Positions 10,230-21,722 of a DNA stretch of 64,000 nt are shown here, one piece after another. Origin of the DNA: Agapanthus africanus (lineage: Eukaryota; Streptophyta; Magnoliopsida; Asparagales; Amaryllidaceae). Made by a program: the position numbers and the translations under genes. The notes below the pieces were generated by a model that was given only the letters and a program-made list of their open reading frames with translations, searched no databases and was not told the DNA's origin. The number at the start of each line of letters is the position of its first letter. Within the stretch, counting starts at the first letter, position 1. Location: positions 217,206,996 to 217,270,995 of the forward strand of contig JASDDO010000024.1 of the NCBI GenBank assembly GCA_030015575.1, written 5' to 3'.

Positions 10230-11696
10230 TTACAAGGTCGGAACGATGGAAGGGACGAAGGGGAGTGATTTAGGGATAGTCTTATTCTCACCTAAGTAAA
10301 CTGTCTCGAACTCGAAAGATTTCATCAATGGTTTGAATTGACTGTGAGCAACCGAGTTTGATGGTTCAACTAACTCATCTGAAAATTCGAAGGACTCAAA
10401 CTCGGGCGGTGAGTCTTCAACATCGTCCAAAAAAGTGAAACACTCGTAATCGTTATCGGCTGTGAGATGAGTGTCACATTCAAGGAGGAACGCACTAGTG
10501 GCGTCAAATGTGCTGTGATTGAACAGAAATTTTTCAAACTCACAGTCCTCCTGCATGATCTTTTGCGTGGTCGGAACGATGGAAAGGATGGAGGGTGATT
10601 TAGGAAGTATAACAGTTAAAGGTTCAGGAGGATGAATTGGAAAATCCGACACATCAAACAAAAATGGTTCATCCTCAATACTATCCTCATAATTCTCCTC
10701 AAAAATTATCTCATCCATGCAGATCTCTTCAAAATCAAGACGCATATGAAGTTCGGGAGAAACATTTAATGACTCGGGATGATGAATTGGAGAGAAAATT
10801 TCAGTCAAATCTACGGGTTCATCATCCAAAATACTCCCTGCGTCAATATCCTCAATCAAGTGAAAATTAATATTCTCAGACTCCTCATCAAAAGCATGGA
10901 TTTCAATCGATTCTGGTTCTAAGATGGAAGTGTAGAGGTCAAAAGGTTTAGGATTGGTTTCACTTGGAATGGACCCTTCATAATCTGGTAAATCAAACAC
11001 TACAAAATCACACAACTCATTAAGCGCTCTATCTTTAATCGGTAAATCTTTTGGGACACTAGATACACATTCAAAACTGGAGTGGTGTGATTCAATTTGC
11101 AATGGGTAGGTTTGATTAGGAAGGGTGTACAGCTCACTTTCACTACTCAAATTCTCAGCCTGTCCTACCGCCTCATCATACATTGTAAAATATGGAGCTA
11201 GTTGAAAACTAGCTATCGGGTCACTAGGTTGTATGAGGACGGCCATGGAAGCATTCAAATCCATCATCTGTTGGCATGACGTTATCCTAAAGTCTTCCAA
11301 CAACTGTTCCAGACTAGACATGGGTTGTGAAGGGGTTTCAGTAAAAGATTCAAAGTTGTTTGAATACTGGAAACTTCCAAAAGGTTGTTTAGAAGCAGTG
11401 TCTAGGGCAGGTGCAAAAGTTGGGTAGGACTCGTAGGAATTGAATGGCTGGACAGGGGTAGGATCAACATACGAATAAAAAGGTGAATGGAATTGTTGAT
11501 CCATAGAATTTATAGTAGTGAAAGGAGTGAAAGATCGGCTACGGGATTGTTCAATATGTTCAGCGAGGGACAAAGGACGACTTGCAAAAGGGGTATCAAC
11601 ATAAGAGGGTGGGGGAGGTTGATACAAAGTGGATTGCGGAGTGCAAGTGTTTGTCCTAGACGCATCTATGCGATCTTTCAATGAAATTTTTGGCAT
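10230..11696 (-). CDS. Uncharacterised acidic protein of the LARD-like element, 488 codons, intact
   Basis: I do not recognise this protein. It is an uninterrupted ORF inside the antisense element and reads in the element's own direction, about 1.5 kb after the primer site. The N-terminal third is rich in Pro, Ser, Gln and Phe (repeated PFxSY-like stretches, residues 60-130). The rest is strongly acidic with many short Asp/Glu runs (for example FEEICMDEIIFEENYEDSIEDE cut to its core, about residues 325-345). No CCHC zinc knuckle, protease, RT, integrase, signal peptide or membrane segment is visible, so it is not a normal gag-pol. The ATG at 11696 is the first in frame. The composition is low in complexity, so the frame could in part be open by chance, but 488 codons without a stop in an AT-rich region is unlikely. 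It could be a remnant gag-like or extra ORF of an Athila/Tat lineage. Function unknown. Confidence 0.6.
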   Translation of the reverse strand: MPKISLKDRIDASRTNTCTPQSTLYQPPPPSYVDTPFASRPLSLAEHIEQSRSRSFTPFTTINSMDQQFHSPFYSYVDPTPVQPFNSYESYPTFAPALDTASKQPFGSFQYSNNFESFTETPSQPMSSLEQLLEDFRITSCQQMMDLNASMAVLIQPSDPIASFQLAPYFTMYDEAVGQAENLSSESELYTLPNQTYPLQIESHHSSFECVSSVPKDLPIKDRALNELCDFVVFDLPDYEGSIPSETNPKPFDLYTSILEPESIEIHAFDEESENINFHLIEDIDAGSILDDEPVDLTEIFSPIHHPESLNVSPELHMRLDFEEICMDEIIFEENYEDSIEDEPFLFDVSDFPIHPPEPLTVILPKSPSILSIVPTTQKIMQEDCEFEKFLFNHSTFDATSAFLLECDTHLTADNDYECFTFLDDVEDSPPEFESFEFSDELVEPSNSVAHSQFKPLMKSFEFETVYLGENKTIPKSLPFVPSIVPTL

Positions 11697-13190
11697 GGAT
11701 GGAACGTTCGAAGTTCGACCAAAACAAGAACCGTAAGAAGTTATGTCTGGCTGTGGGTACCAAAGTTCGGCAAGGGTTTTTCGAGGTGGGTACCCATGAT
11801 ATGAAGAGAGAAAGAAAGAAAGGAAGAGAAAAGGAGGGGAAAAGAATGTGTTTTTTTTTATAGTTTTTTTTAGTTAGTTATTAACAAAAGAATGAAATAT
11901 ACAAAAAAGAATCTGGACAAAAACAATCACGACACAAAAATACCACACACCTAATCGTTCTAGGGTTCACCTAGGTCAACTAGACCTGCTCAAGAACTTG
12001 ATTGTCGAAGTAAAACTATGTCGAGAAACAGGCTCAAAATATACTGATCACGAGGCCAAGTAAGTGCAGAGATAAGGGGAGGTTTTCCGACGCTTTCACG
12101 AAGGTCCTTAATTAAATAACCCTTTCTCTTTTGGCGGTTTCGCCGTTAACACTTTTCAAGACACCCCGTAAACAATATACCGTTAAGCGGTGTTCTAAAA
12201 ACAGTTAACCTCTCCTAGTGAGCGCGAAGTCCTTAAGGCTTAAAGTCTAATTTCTTTTAAAATTTGTGTGGGTAAACGTTATGCTCAAGTTCGTGATTTG
12301 TGGGCCACGGAAAAGGTAATGAAATCCTTTACCGTATGTTGTGGGGTTCGCTTGACCTTAAGTCCGTATTAATGTATGCAATGCACAAATCAATGAAAAA
12401 ATTTGTTCAAAATTTCAAACAATCTTTTTTTTAAGCGCGGCACTGCAACAAATACAGGTTAGTCAATTTTATTTTTTTTGGCGTTTGCTAGCGAACTTGC
12501 AAAGAATCCTGCAAAGATATTATATTGGAAGCGTCGGATTTGAGAAGAAGGTGTTGGTAAAGTACATACCGTTAAGTTGTGGGTTAAGAAACCACCGTTG
12601 AATCAAATCCGGTAAGCTTGAAAAGTTCGCTTGCACGGGTCAAACTACCCGGATCTTTGGCACTGTACTTCGTAACCACCTTAACTTTGAATGTGCACTT
12701 TACTCCCCATGCCCGCTGTTCGCAAATCCGCAAAATCTGAAATGTCGGAAAAAAATGGATATTAGTGCGGAAAAACGATACGAATGCCTAAATACCTGCA
12801 CATTAAAAATTATAAAAAACAAACAATACAAATAGGACAAAAATAGAACACTGGAGCTCAGAGGAGAAATTGGGGGCAAGAAGTGGCGAAAAGGCCGGCG
12901 TCGCCAGATTTGGTGATGATGTCGCCGGCCAACTTGATGAGGTAGGGCTCCAAATTTCAACAGTCGTCTCAGTGTTCCACTAATTCCACACTGGTATTGT
13001 TTATCTTTTTATGTTTAGTTACAGAGTGCAAGCAGGTATAAAATCCAGAGAACAAAATGGTTAGCTTGTGTTAATTTTTGTTTTGATTTTGGTTTTTGGT
13101 TTTGAAATTTTTATGTTGTTTTGAAAAATAGGGTTAGATGGGTATTAACAAGATTAACCCGAAATAACAAAAACAAAAACGTTACCGTCT
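11697..13190. other. LARD interior, leader region
   Basis: About 1.5 kb between the primer site and the ORF start on the minus strand. A short frame near 12700-12960 is GC-poor and unconvincing. No conserved domain was seen. It is presumably the untranslated leader. Confidence 0.55.
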
Positions 13191-13207
13191 CCCCGGCAAT
13201 GGCGCCA
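13191..13207 (-). promoter_or_regulatory. Primer binding site, tRNA-Asp type
   Basis: On the minus strand TGGCGCCATTGCCGGGG lies 2 bp inside the LTR. It matches, with one mismatch, the complement of the 3' end of plant tRNA-Asp, a primer known for Athila/Tat-type elements. It fixes the antisense orientation. Confidence 0.88.
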
Positions 13208-13209
13208 TT

Positions 13210-15161
13210 TGATCGCACGCCAGTAGCGTGTCGGATATTTAAGAGTTCTAAAGTTTAACCGCGATCAGGACGGTGTCACTTTGCAGCTAGCCGCGATGAG
13301 CACGGGTCGATCCACAGGGAGATGGTAAGTTTTTAGGTTTGTTTTAAAGAGTCAACAACGTGGCGGATTTGTTCGTTATCTAACCTATGTGCTATATTCA
13401 AGTATAAGGCATGTGAGGAAACGATAGGATAGTGTAAGTTAATGGATTCCTTATTCAAGTACTTTGAGCCGAACTCAACCAATGAAGCTAGAACAATCGG
13501 CAACAACGTGGATTAGGGGACTTAAGCACGGTATTCATGGAATCCGGCTTATTGACCATTGTCCGTACGTTCTTGTCTCTTGCTTTCGCCTCCGGCCAAA
13601 CCGAATGCAACTGATCACGGTTAGGAATCACCTTTACCTTAGTAAGGTAAGGTGCCAAACGGAGCGCTTGCGTAAGGTTTGGGCAGAGTTTCAAATGGAA
13701 AAGACGGGAAAAGGAAATGAAAAACGAAACGTTAACTTACAAAATCTTTCTCTTTTCCTAACAACAATATTCACACCAACATTCACAAAACAACAAAGAG
13801 GAAAAAACAAAAGCTATAAAGAAAAGAAAAGACTACAATCAAGTAATTAAATGACATGGTAATAAATTGCAAGTAATAAAAGACAAGAATGAAAATGCAT
13901 GTAAGTAAAAGAGCGAGTAAGAAAGACTAAGAACCATAGAACCCAAAACAAGACATGGGTTCAATAACCAAATCTTAAACTTGCAAGCTCAATGAAGAGG
14001 TTGCAAGATCAAGAAGAGGCAAAGAACTCATGGTGAATGAAGGCACAAAAGAGATCTTTATTAATCATCAAGAACGATACAACTCCTTGAGATCAATAAC
14101 CAACCCTTAAACCTTCAAGCTCAATGAAGAGGTTGAAGGATCAAGAGAAGGTTAAGACTTCAAGGGGACTAATCTATTTACAAGAAAAGAGAAAAGAAAA
14201 CTTGAACAAAGAATGACAATCCAAGACTAAAGAATGACTAAAGAATGATCCTTGAACCTTTGCCCACTGCCTGCTATTTATAGGCAAAGAAGAAAAGAAA
14301 ATAAACATCAAAATTAGGGCTACGTGGCAGTAAGGATGGCACTGTGTGAAGCTGGGGCCCACATGAGGAGGTGGGGCCGGCCCAAGTGGTGATGTGGCTG
14401 GCCAAATCATGTTGTAATGGTCTCGAACTTGTTGTGTTGACTTGTTTGTCTCATCACATCACTTTGGCGCAGTTTATTTTCTCTGATTTGGCTTGGTCTG
14501 CACCCAGATTTTGGAGGGAATTTCGAATTTCTAAATCAACACCAAATTTTTAGCATTAAATGCTCATAACTTCATTCCCACATGTGCCTAAATCATGGCT
14601 GCCCCCATTATGGTTTTGTTGATTTGTCCATTTGATTTTATTTTGCACTTATTATTGGAGGGAATTTTTGAATACAATTCAACACATGATCTTCAGCATT
14701 AAATGCTCATTACTCCATTCCCACATGTGGCTTGATTCATGGCTGCCCTATTATGGCCCATGATGATTTGTTTAATTGACTTTGATTTGATTTCAGTTTT
14801 GGAAGGAAAAAATCAACACATGATATTTAGCCTTGAATGCATATAATATTTTGCCTTGAATGCATATCCACATGTGCCTAAAAGTCTTGTGTACACATTT
14901 GTTGTGTTGGACCATTTAGATAGAAAAATGTGTACACAAACTTGTTGCAAAAAGGGACTCCTAAAGTATCGGTCGGATTGCGGTTCTGGTTGCAGTGTCG
15001 GCTCTCAATTGATATATCCATGCTTTTAAATGTATTTCCAGTATTTTATCACGGATACCTGTAATCTGTATTACTGAGCAGACACTGGTTAATAGTACCG
15101 ATAAATACAACAAATAGATAATGAATGGGCGGTATTAGAATGCAGTTTTCTGATATGAACA
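13210..15161 (-). repeat. 5' LTR of the antisense LARD-like element
   Basis: Partner of 6240-8193. Its outer end (AACA) is followed directly by the second GGAGG at 15162-15166. The TATA box CTATAAATAG (minus strand) at 14274-14283 would drive transcription of the 488-codon ORF. Confidence 0.92.
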
Positions 15162-15842
15162 GGAGGATCATCTACACTTGGTGGAGTTTCATACAATAAC
15201 AGTTTTTAGGCGACTATTCATATGGCTCCATTCGAAGCGTTGTTAGGTCGCAAGTGTCGCTCACCCGTTTGTTGGGATGATATTGGAGAACGAAGATTGT
15301 TGGGACCAAATTTGATCATGCAGACAGTAGAGAAAGTTAACACTATCCGGAATCATATGAAGGCTGCACAAGATCGGCAAAAGAGTTGGGCCGATACATC
15401 GAGAAGACCTCTAGAGTTCGCTGTTGGTGATCTGGTATTCTTGAAGATATCACCGACTAGAGGGGTGATTCGTTTCTGAAGTCGAGGAAAGCTTAGTCCT
15501 CGATTCGTTGGACCTTTTGAGATTTTGGAGCGTGTTGGAGAAGTGGCGTATCGATTGGCTTTATCGCAATCTTTGGCGAATGTTCATGACGTGTTTCATG
15601 TATCTCAACTCCGTAAGTTTGTTCGAGATGAAACGCACGTGCTGGATCTTTCGGAGCTGACTGTACGAGAAGATGTAACCTTTGAGGAACGACCGATGTC
15701 GATTGTGGATCGAAGGGATAAGGTTCTTAAGAACAAGGTTATCCCTCTTGTACTTGTTTCTTGGGGAAATCGCTCGCATGGAGAATCAACTTGGGAACGA
15801 GAATATGAAATCCGACAGAAGTTTCCACATCTATTCTTGTAG
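15162..15842 (+). pseudogene. Ty3/gypsy pol, 3' part (integrase end with chromodomain-like tail)
   Basis: This continues the integrase cut at 6239. Translated blocks are MAPFEALLGRKCRSPVCW (15222 on), the GPF-type region (PRFVGPFEIL, about 15500) and HVSQLRKF, ending with a chromodomain-like tail (VLVSWGNRSHGESTWEREYE, then FPHLFL) and stop TAG at 15840. Breaks are a frame change near 15190, an in-frame TAG near 15206 and TGA at 15477. The tail is the type found in Tekay/Del chromoviruses, where it is thought to steer integration to chromatin. Confidence 0.9.
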
Positions 15843-15873
15843 TTTCTTGATTGTTTATCCTTTCTTGTTCTTT

Positions 15874-15893
15874 GAATTTCGAGGACGAAATTC
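15874..15893 (+). promoter_or_regulatory. Perfect stem-loop before the gypsy polypurine region
   Basis: GAATTTCG and CGAAATTC form an 8-bp perfect stem around the loop AGGA, 32 bp after the pol stop and just ahead of the G-rich tract at 15899-15911. The TTCGAGGACGAAATT-type motif is, from memory, common at this place in plant chromoviruses. Confidence 0.7.
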
Positions 15894-15912
15894 TTTTTGT
15901 AGTTGGGTATAA

Positions 15913-18900
15913 TGAAATAACCTAGTTCATTTATACTAATTCCAGTTCTTGTATTTTCTTATTTGTGGTATTTCTCGATTTATCGTGTTTTGGGTGCGAA
16001 TAATATTTTACATTTTACTTTGCATTCGACCCGACCCGCTTGCTTGAACCTGTTTGATTCATATTTATGAATTACCTTGACTTGTTACATAGACATGTGC
16101 ATTTCATGTATACTGCATACTGGCATTTCATCTGGCATTGCATCTTTTACCATATAACATTTTAAGTCACAGAAAATATTTTAAAATTACATAACATGGC
16201 TTGCATGATACCCCTAACCCAGTGGTAGCATCCGCGCATCTTGTTCTCGTCCCGTTCAGAGAAACTGACGTGTTTGGATGGCTACGCGCACGTACGCGCA
16301 TCCGTTCTTGGGGGTATGCATTTTAGTTACCTGAGCATTCATTTTGAATTTTGAAAGTCACAAATATTTTTTCATATTTTAAATCTATATTTTTAGACCC
16401 GACCCCGACGCGTTTTGGAATATTTTTGTTTCCCGCCAAAATTCAAACTAATTAATTTAATACCTTTATTTTTTTAATCGACAGTTTTAAATTTAATTAA
16501 CAAACTAAATCTTTTAATTTAAAATCCTAACTGTTTAACAACTCACAATCTCTCTCTCTCTCTCTGCCGCGACCCCACCATTCGAGCCTCTCTCTCTCTC
16601 TTTTTCTCAGTCTTCTTTTCTTTCTCTCTTTCTCTCTCTCACCCGCGCGTCTCTCTCTTTCTCTCTCCCCACAATAAAACAAATTTCTTTCTCCTCTTGA
16701 TCTCTCTCTTCTCTCTATCTCTCTCCTCTCGATCTTTATCTCTCTCACTCCTCTCGATCTCCCTATCTCTCTCTCGCTGTCTCTTTCTCTCTCCCACACT
16801 CTCTCTTTTCTTTTTCTCTCTCTCCCTGTCTCTTTATCTCTCCCACTCTCTCTCTTTTTCTTTTTCTCTCTCTCTCTGTCTCTCTCCTCTCAATCTCTCT
16901 CTCACAGCTGTCTCTCTCTCTCTTTATATAGTCTTCAGTATTTATTTTTTTACCTTTTTGAACACCCGTTCTCTCTCTCCTCCCCTTCTCTTCTTCCTCA
17001 AACCCCACGAGAAAAGCCTTAGCCGTCGCCTCCTCGCGCTCGTCGCCGACCTCACCTTCGGCCACCACCCTCGACCTCACCTCCTCTCCCAGCTCACCTC
17101 TCTCTCTTCTTTCCCGCTGCACACCCGTGAAAACACAACCAAGAACCCATCTTCATAACTGCCATCACCACCTTTGCCGTCGTCGTCGTCGCGCCGGCGA
17201 CCCCTCGTCATCACCACGGTCTCCTCCTTCTCCTCTCTCCTCGTTCTCATCCTCGAGCTCTTCTCTGCACAGAACCTATGCCTGCAACCCACTGCGGCCA
17301 TCTTTATGTCCCATCGCCGGAGCCCCGACCACCTTGCTGACCATCCCAACCTCATCGAAACCCTCGTCTCCATCTCCTCTTCCTTTCCTCTTCTCCTCCC
17401 TCCTTTCACCGAGCCCAACTACAAGGCTGGAGCACACTATCGCCTCGACAGAGCAGCCATTGTCGTTGCCATCGCTTCGTCGTCCTGGAGACTTGATCCT
17501 AACCGAGACCCAAATCTTAGACGGGCCCAACCTCGACCGAGACCATAGTCGAGCCCCTCTACCAACTGAGATCATCTACCCTTCGTGGCCAAAATTGACA
17601 ACACCAAACCCTTGACATTCGACAGCCCATTCGACGTGACTCCGAGACGAGAACCGAGGCTCCAATGATTGGCCTGCATTTACGTGAATGAAATGATCAT
17701 TTCTCTGCCTCTAGATCTCCATTCCGTCAATGTTCGATTGTGCGCGCAAAGTGTTCGACGAAATGCCCCAATGGAGATTTTCCGTCGTTTTCTCGCATTC
17801 TTGCTGCGTGCCGTGCATCTGTGGATCCCCGAGGCAAGTTAATCTTGTTACATTCTATATAACTCATTATATACCTACTTAAATAAATATCATACCTGTA
17901 TTTTAAATCTAGCATCCCATGTTTCATATTACAGCTTTTCGACGTTCCGTTTATATCTGTATAGTGCATTTCAGATCTAAGGCATGCAAACCAATCTTAA
18001 ATACATGATACATTACTTTAGATGCATCTATGTTAACAAATATAATAATTGAATTTCAAACCGAGCATCCAAAGTAATCGTTTCACAATTTTACAATGAT
18101 CGTATGCATCCATTCATATCATTTCAGATCTAGATCATGAAAACGTATCTTGTTACATACTATACTATTATATACTGCATTGAATTGAATAGTTGCATCT
18201 TATATTGCTTAGATATATATCTCGCACTTGTTAGTTTATCATTTTACGGTTGTATGATGTCCGCTTGCATCCATATCATGTAGAATGCATATAGCTGCAT
18301 TTACAGATCTTATTAATAACCTAATATTGTTGTTTTATTACCCTCATGTTTAATAAAGTGCAATCTAATTAGTTTTAGGACTATTAAAAGTAACCCTAAT
18401 CGATAGTGTGCATCCATGTCATTGACTTTCTATCTATGTGCATACCATTCATGTTAGTTCATTTTATTAGTACTCTATACTTGATTTTGTGCACCCATAC
18501 TTGTTACAGTTTGATTATGAGCACCCACTCGACACTTGTGCACTACCTGACATGACCTGATACACTACTACTGACATGACTTGATACCTGTGTACTACTT
18601 GACATGACTTGATACATGTACACTACCCGACATGACCTGATGTACCACAGCTTGACACATTACCTGATCTTGTTACTAATGCCGACAATCTTGACCTGTT
18701 GTCCCTACGGACATTTCCTGTTGTCTATTCAGACAAACCTGTACCTGCTTGATCCTGTGTTGGCATTAGCTCCAGATTTATCAATACCTGACTTGAACAC
18801 ATAACTTGGGGGTATGGGAAAATCAATGATGAAACCTGACTTGTAACTCGACAGTTCGATGCCTTTACTGATCAGTCTTACGGGCTAGGCCAGCCCCGGA

Positions 18901-19586
18901 ATGATGCTGTTGACATCATTCGTCTTTACATACTACCTTTTACTGCCTAGCGACACGTCTCGGATTCAGCCCGAGAGTCTTGACCGTGGTCCCAGGCACG
19001 CACGGGATACTATTGAGTTATATCGACGATTCATCAAATAGATTTCAAGGACTTGAGAGTAGTTAATCCAGTAGAACAGTTTAGACTACTCACTGCACTT
19101 CACATGTTTATATCCTGTACACTGATCTATGTTCATGTTACTGTTTACTTGTTACTGATGACTTATTACTATTCGTACTTCATGCCTGCATATTTCATCA
19201 CATCATGCTTGCTTAAAATAATTAATGTTATGACGCACCGATGTCTGGGTTTTGTATGGCCCAAATTCTCTACCCTTGTCGCAGGCAGTCCAGGAGTATT
19301 TCCGCCGTCAGGCCGAGCAGTGAGGATGCAGTTAGTATCCAGTTAATTCAGTTACTTCCGTACTTTCCAGATTGTCATTATTACTTGGATCTATTGCTTC
19401 AGCATATTATTTCTTGACTCGTTTATTCTGGCTCATAGACATGTACTAGATAGTTATTTATTATTGTTCTTGATTTCTTCTAGACAGCCGTAATGTGACT
19501 GTGGAGGGATGTTTCCTAACCACAGGTAGCATGGTTGGCTCTGTCACGTGCCGATCTTAGCGCACTCTGGGAAGCGGAGCGTGACA
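15913..19586 (+). repeat. 3' LTR of Tekay-like gypsy element
   Basis: 3674 bp, TGAAATAACC to GCGTGACA, matching 1-3377 with many substitutions and small indels, so the insertion is not recent. It has the same CT tract, GC-rich block and AT-rich tail as the 5' LTR. The base after it (19587) falls inside an older minus-strand gypsy LTR. Confidence 0.92.
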
Positions 19587-21519
19587 TATAGACATTTCAT
19601 ATTACTAGATTTAACTTTGAAAATTTTAAGTTCAGAAATAATCGGACAACCGCTGCATATGGGCAGCAGGATTTGTGTCTTTTTCCAAGACGATTGTCAT
19701 TGATAACTCCGTTAATTTGCAGTGTTGTCTAACCTAAATAGACAAGCACTCATTTTCTCCGGCTCTCTAGGGCTCAAGAAAAATGATACCACTTAAATCT
19801 ATATTAATTTATGGTCCTTAAAGATTTATTCTTATTGTTTACATTGTATTTACATTGTTTGCATTTCTCGAAAGTGTTTTATGAAAAAATATTATAATAT
19901 TGTTTTAAAAATAAACCTCGAGAGTGATTTATGATATTAAGATTTTTTACAAAAAATTTATTTTTGTTTTAGTTGTAATTTAGTGATGCAACCTAATTTT
20001 TAAAAGTTTATGATATTTATATGAAACTATATTTTTGGAAATTTGATGGTATTTTATTAAAATTTTAATATTTCATTTAAATTATATTTTTTTACAATTT
20101 GATTTCATAGAAAAATACGCATTCATAATTTTTATATAATTTTCCAAAATTTTAATTTGTTTTAAAAAGTCGTATATCTTTAAAACCGTATTTTTTCCTT
20201 TCAGAACCGGATTCTCCATGAGGATTTCTGTATCCCGCTCTACTATCCCAAGGATGTGCGATAATCCGCACTATCCGTAAATGGGTTCCCCTAAAAGGGT
20301 TGTAGAGGCGCAATTACAAAGGATTTAAAAATAGTGATAAAAACATTTTATAAAAGTAATGGTATTTTAATGTAATGTGTATTCTTCAAATTAAACATAT
20401 ATCTTAAATATCGTGCTATAAGACCATAGTGTATGTGATGGGGCAGGTCATTACCCCATGAATTTCTATAGGTATATTTTCTAATTATCGATAAAATGAT
20501 ACTTTTAAAGTTCATAGTATCTATATGAAAAAGTTCGATACATGTTTATTTCACGTGGAATTTTAATTACATTAAAAGGTAAATGGTGTGAATGATATTT
20601 TTAAAGTGATATTAGAGGGATTAAGGTGAAATATTAACTTAGCAAGGGTGATAAAAAAATTTAAAAGAAATTTATTTAGACTAACTCCACTTTCGTCGCT
20701 ATAGTTTTAGGAAGCGGTTTGAGACAAAATGAAAGAGAGAAAAGGACTTACTTGTTTTGGAGTGTTGACAATAGAGGAAAAGAGAGAGGGGAAGCCTTCA
20801 TGGAATGTGGTAGCATCGAGGAGGTCTTCGGTCTTCAAAAATGGTCTTAGCTCAAGCTAACTCTAGTTTTAACTTCTCTTGCTCAAGAATTTTTTAAGAG
20901 AATTTTGATAATGATTCCAGAATAGGAGAGGGCTAGGGGACGGGATGGTATTTATAGGGTAGAAATGAGAGAGCGTGTGAATTAAAAATGAATTAGAAAT
21001 AGGTTTAATGGTGTTAATAGGATAGGTGAAGGTTTGCACAGTTCTCTGGTTTAAATCAGAGGAAATTAAGTATAAAAAGGAGTAGAGAGGAGCTGAAGGG
21101 GTACACGGACGAAGCACGGAGGTGGTCGGGGCAAATCGAACCACAAATTGCGGTTTTTCTCATTTTTTGGCAGTCGAGATCTTGAGATGGGTCTCGGGGT
21201 TTGGGCCATGTGCTCTATTTTGTCTTAACTCCTTATTTCTCTTGTTAATTTTCTCTGCCACTTTTCGTTTCTCCGTAAATTGCACGTAAAACTCTTGGGC
21301 TTCCAAAAAATTAAAAGAAAAATATTTAAAAATAAATGAGGCTGATGGGATTCGAACTTGCAGGCTAAAGAACAACAGTGGAGAGTATTAACTAGTGAGC
21401 TATAAGTTACTTCTTATTTTTATTTAACAACATTAACTTATAACTCATAGTAAGGCTGAAATACCTTTTTCTATATATTGAATAAGTTACATTTGTACTG
21501 GGATTTCAGGACCGTTACA
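19587..21519 (-). repeat. Partial gypsy LTR, minus strand, cut by the Tekay-like element
   Basis: On the minus strand it begins TGTAACGGTCC at 21519 and runs left. It is alignable with the start and middle of the solo LTR at 35120-40149 (for example 20230-20310 against 36370-36480 and 19640-19700 against 39060-39120). Its last third is missing where the Tekay-like element begins, as expected if that element inserted into it. A TATA box (CTATAAATAC, minus) lies at 20948-20957. The open frame at 20869-21144 is LTR leader, not a gene. Confidence 0.75.
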
Positions 21520-21722
21520 GTTATTTTGGGGGATAGGGTTAGGGTAATTTAGTGTTTTTGTAAGGGTTAGGGTTGGTGTATTTTGGGGGTTAGGTAAAAT
21601 TCATAAGCACTGGATTTAAATTAAAATAGGGTATTGAATATTGTTGTTGTGAATGTTGTAGAGTGTATACGTTTTTTCTTGAGTTTTCGATAATTTCACA
21701 ATCATTATTAATGTAAGATGTG

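Larger units (their letters stand above)
6240..15161 (-). mobile_element. Non-autonomous tRNA-Asp-primed LTR retrotransposon (LARD-like), antisense
   Basis: Two nearly identical LTRs (6240-8193, 1954 bp; 13210-15161, 1952 bp) flank about 5 kb. On the minus strand they start TGTTCA and end GATCA. The primer site at 13191-13207 and the polypurine tract at 8197-8209 both read on the minus strand, so the element points left. The primer site complements tRNA-Asp, as known in Athila/Tat-type elements. No RT, integrase, RNase H or gag zinc knuckle is present. The interior has one long intact ORF of unknown role (11696-10230). I call it a large retrotransposon derivative; the Athila/Tat affiliation is inferred from primer and polypurine type only. 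It lies within the integrase gene of the Tekay-like element, between GGAGG duplications. Confidence 0.9.

Noticed and set aside
21526-21590. TTAGGGTTAGGG-like bases that recall plant telomere repeats
   Set aside because: Only a few imperfect units, not TTTAGGG in register; the complementary AACCCTAACCCTA near 35690-35710 is likewise a short run in an LTR.
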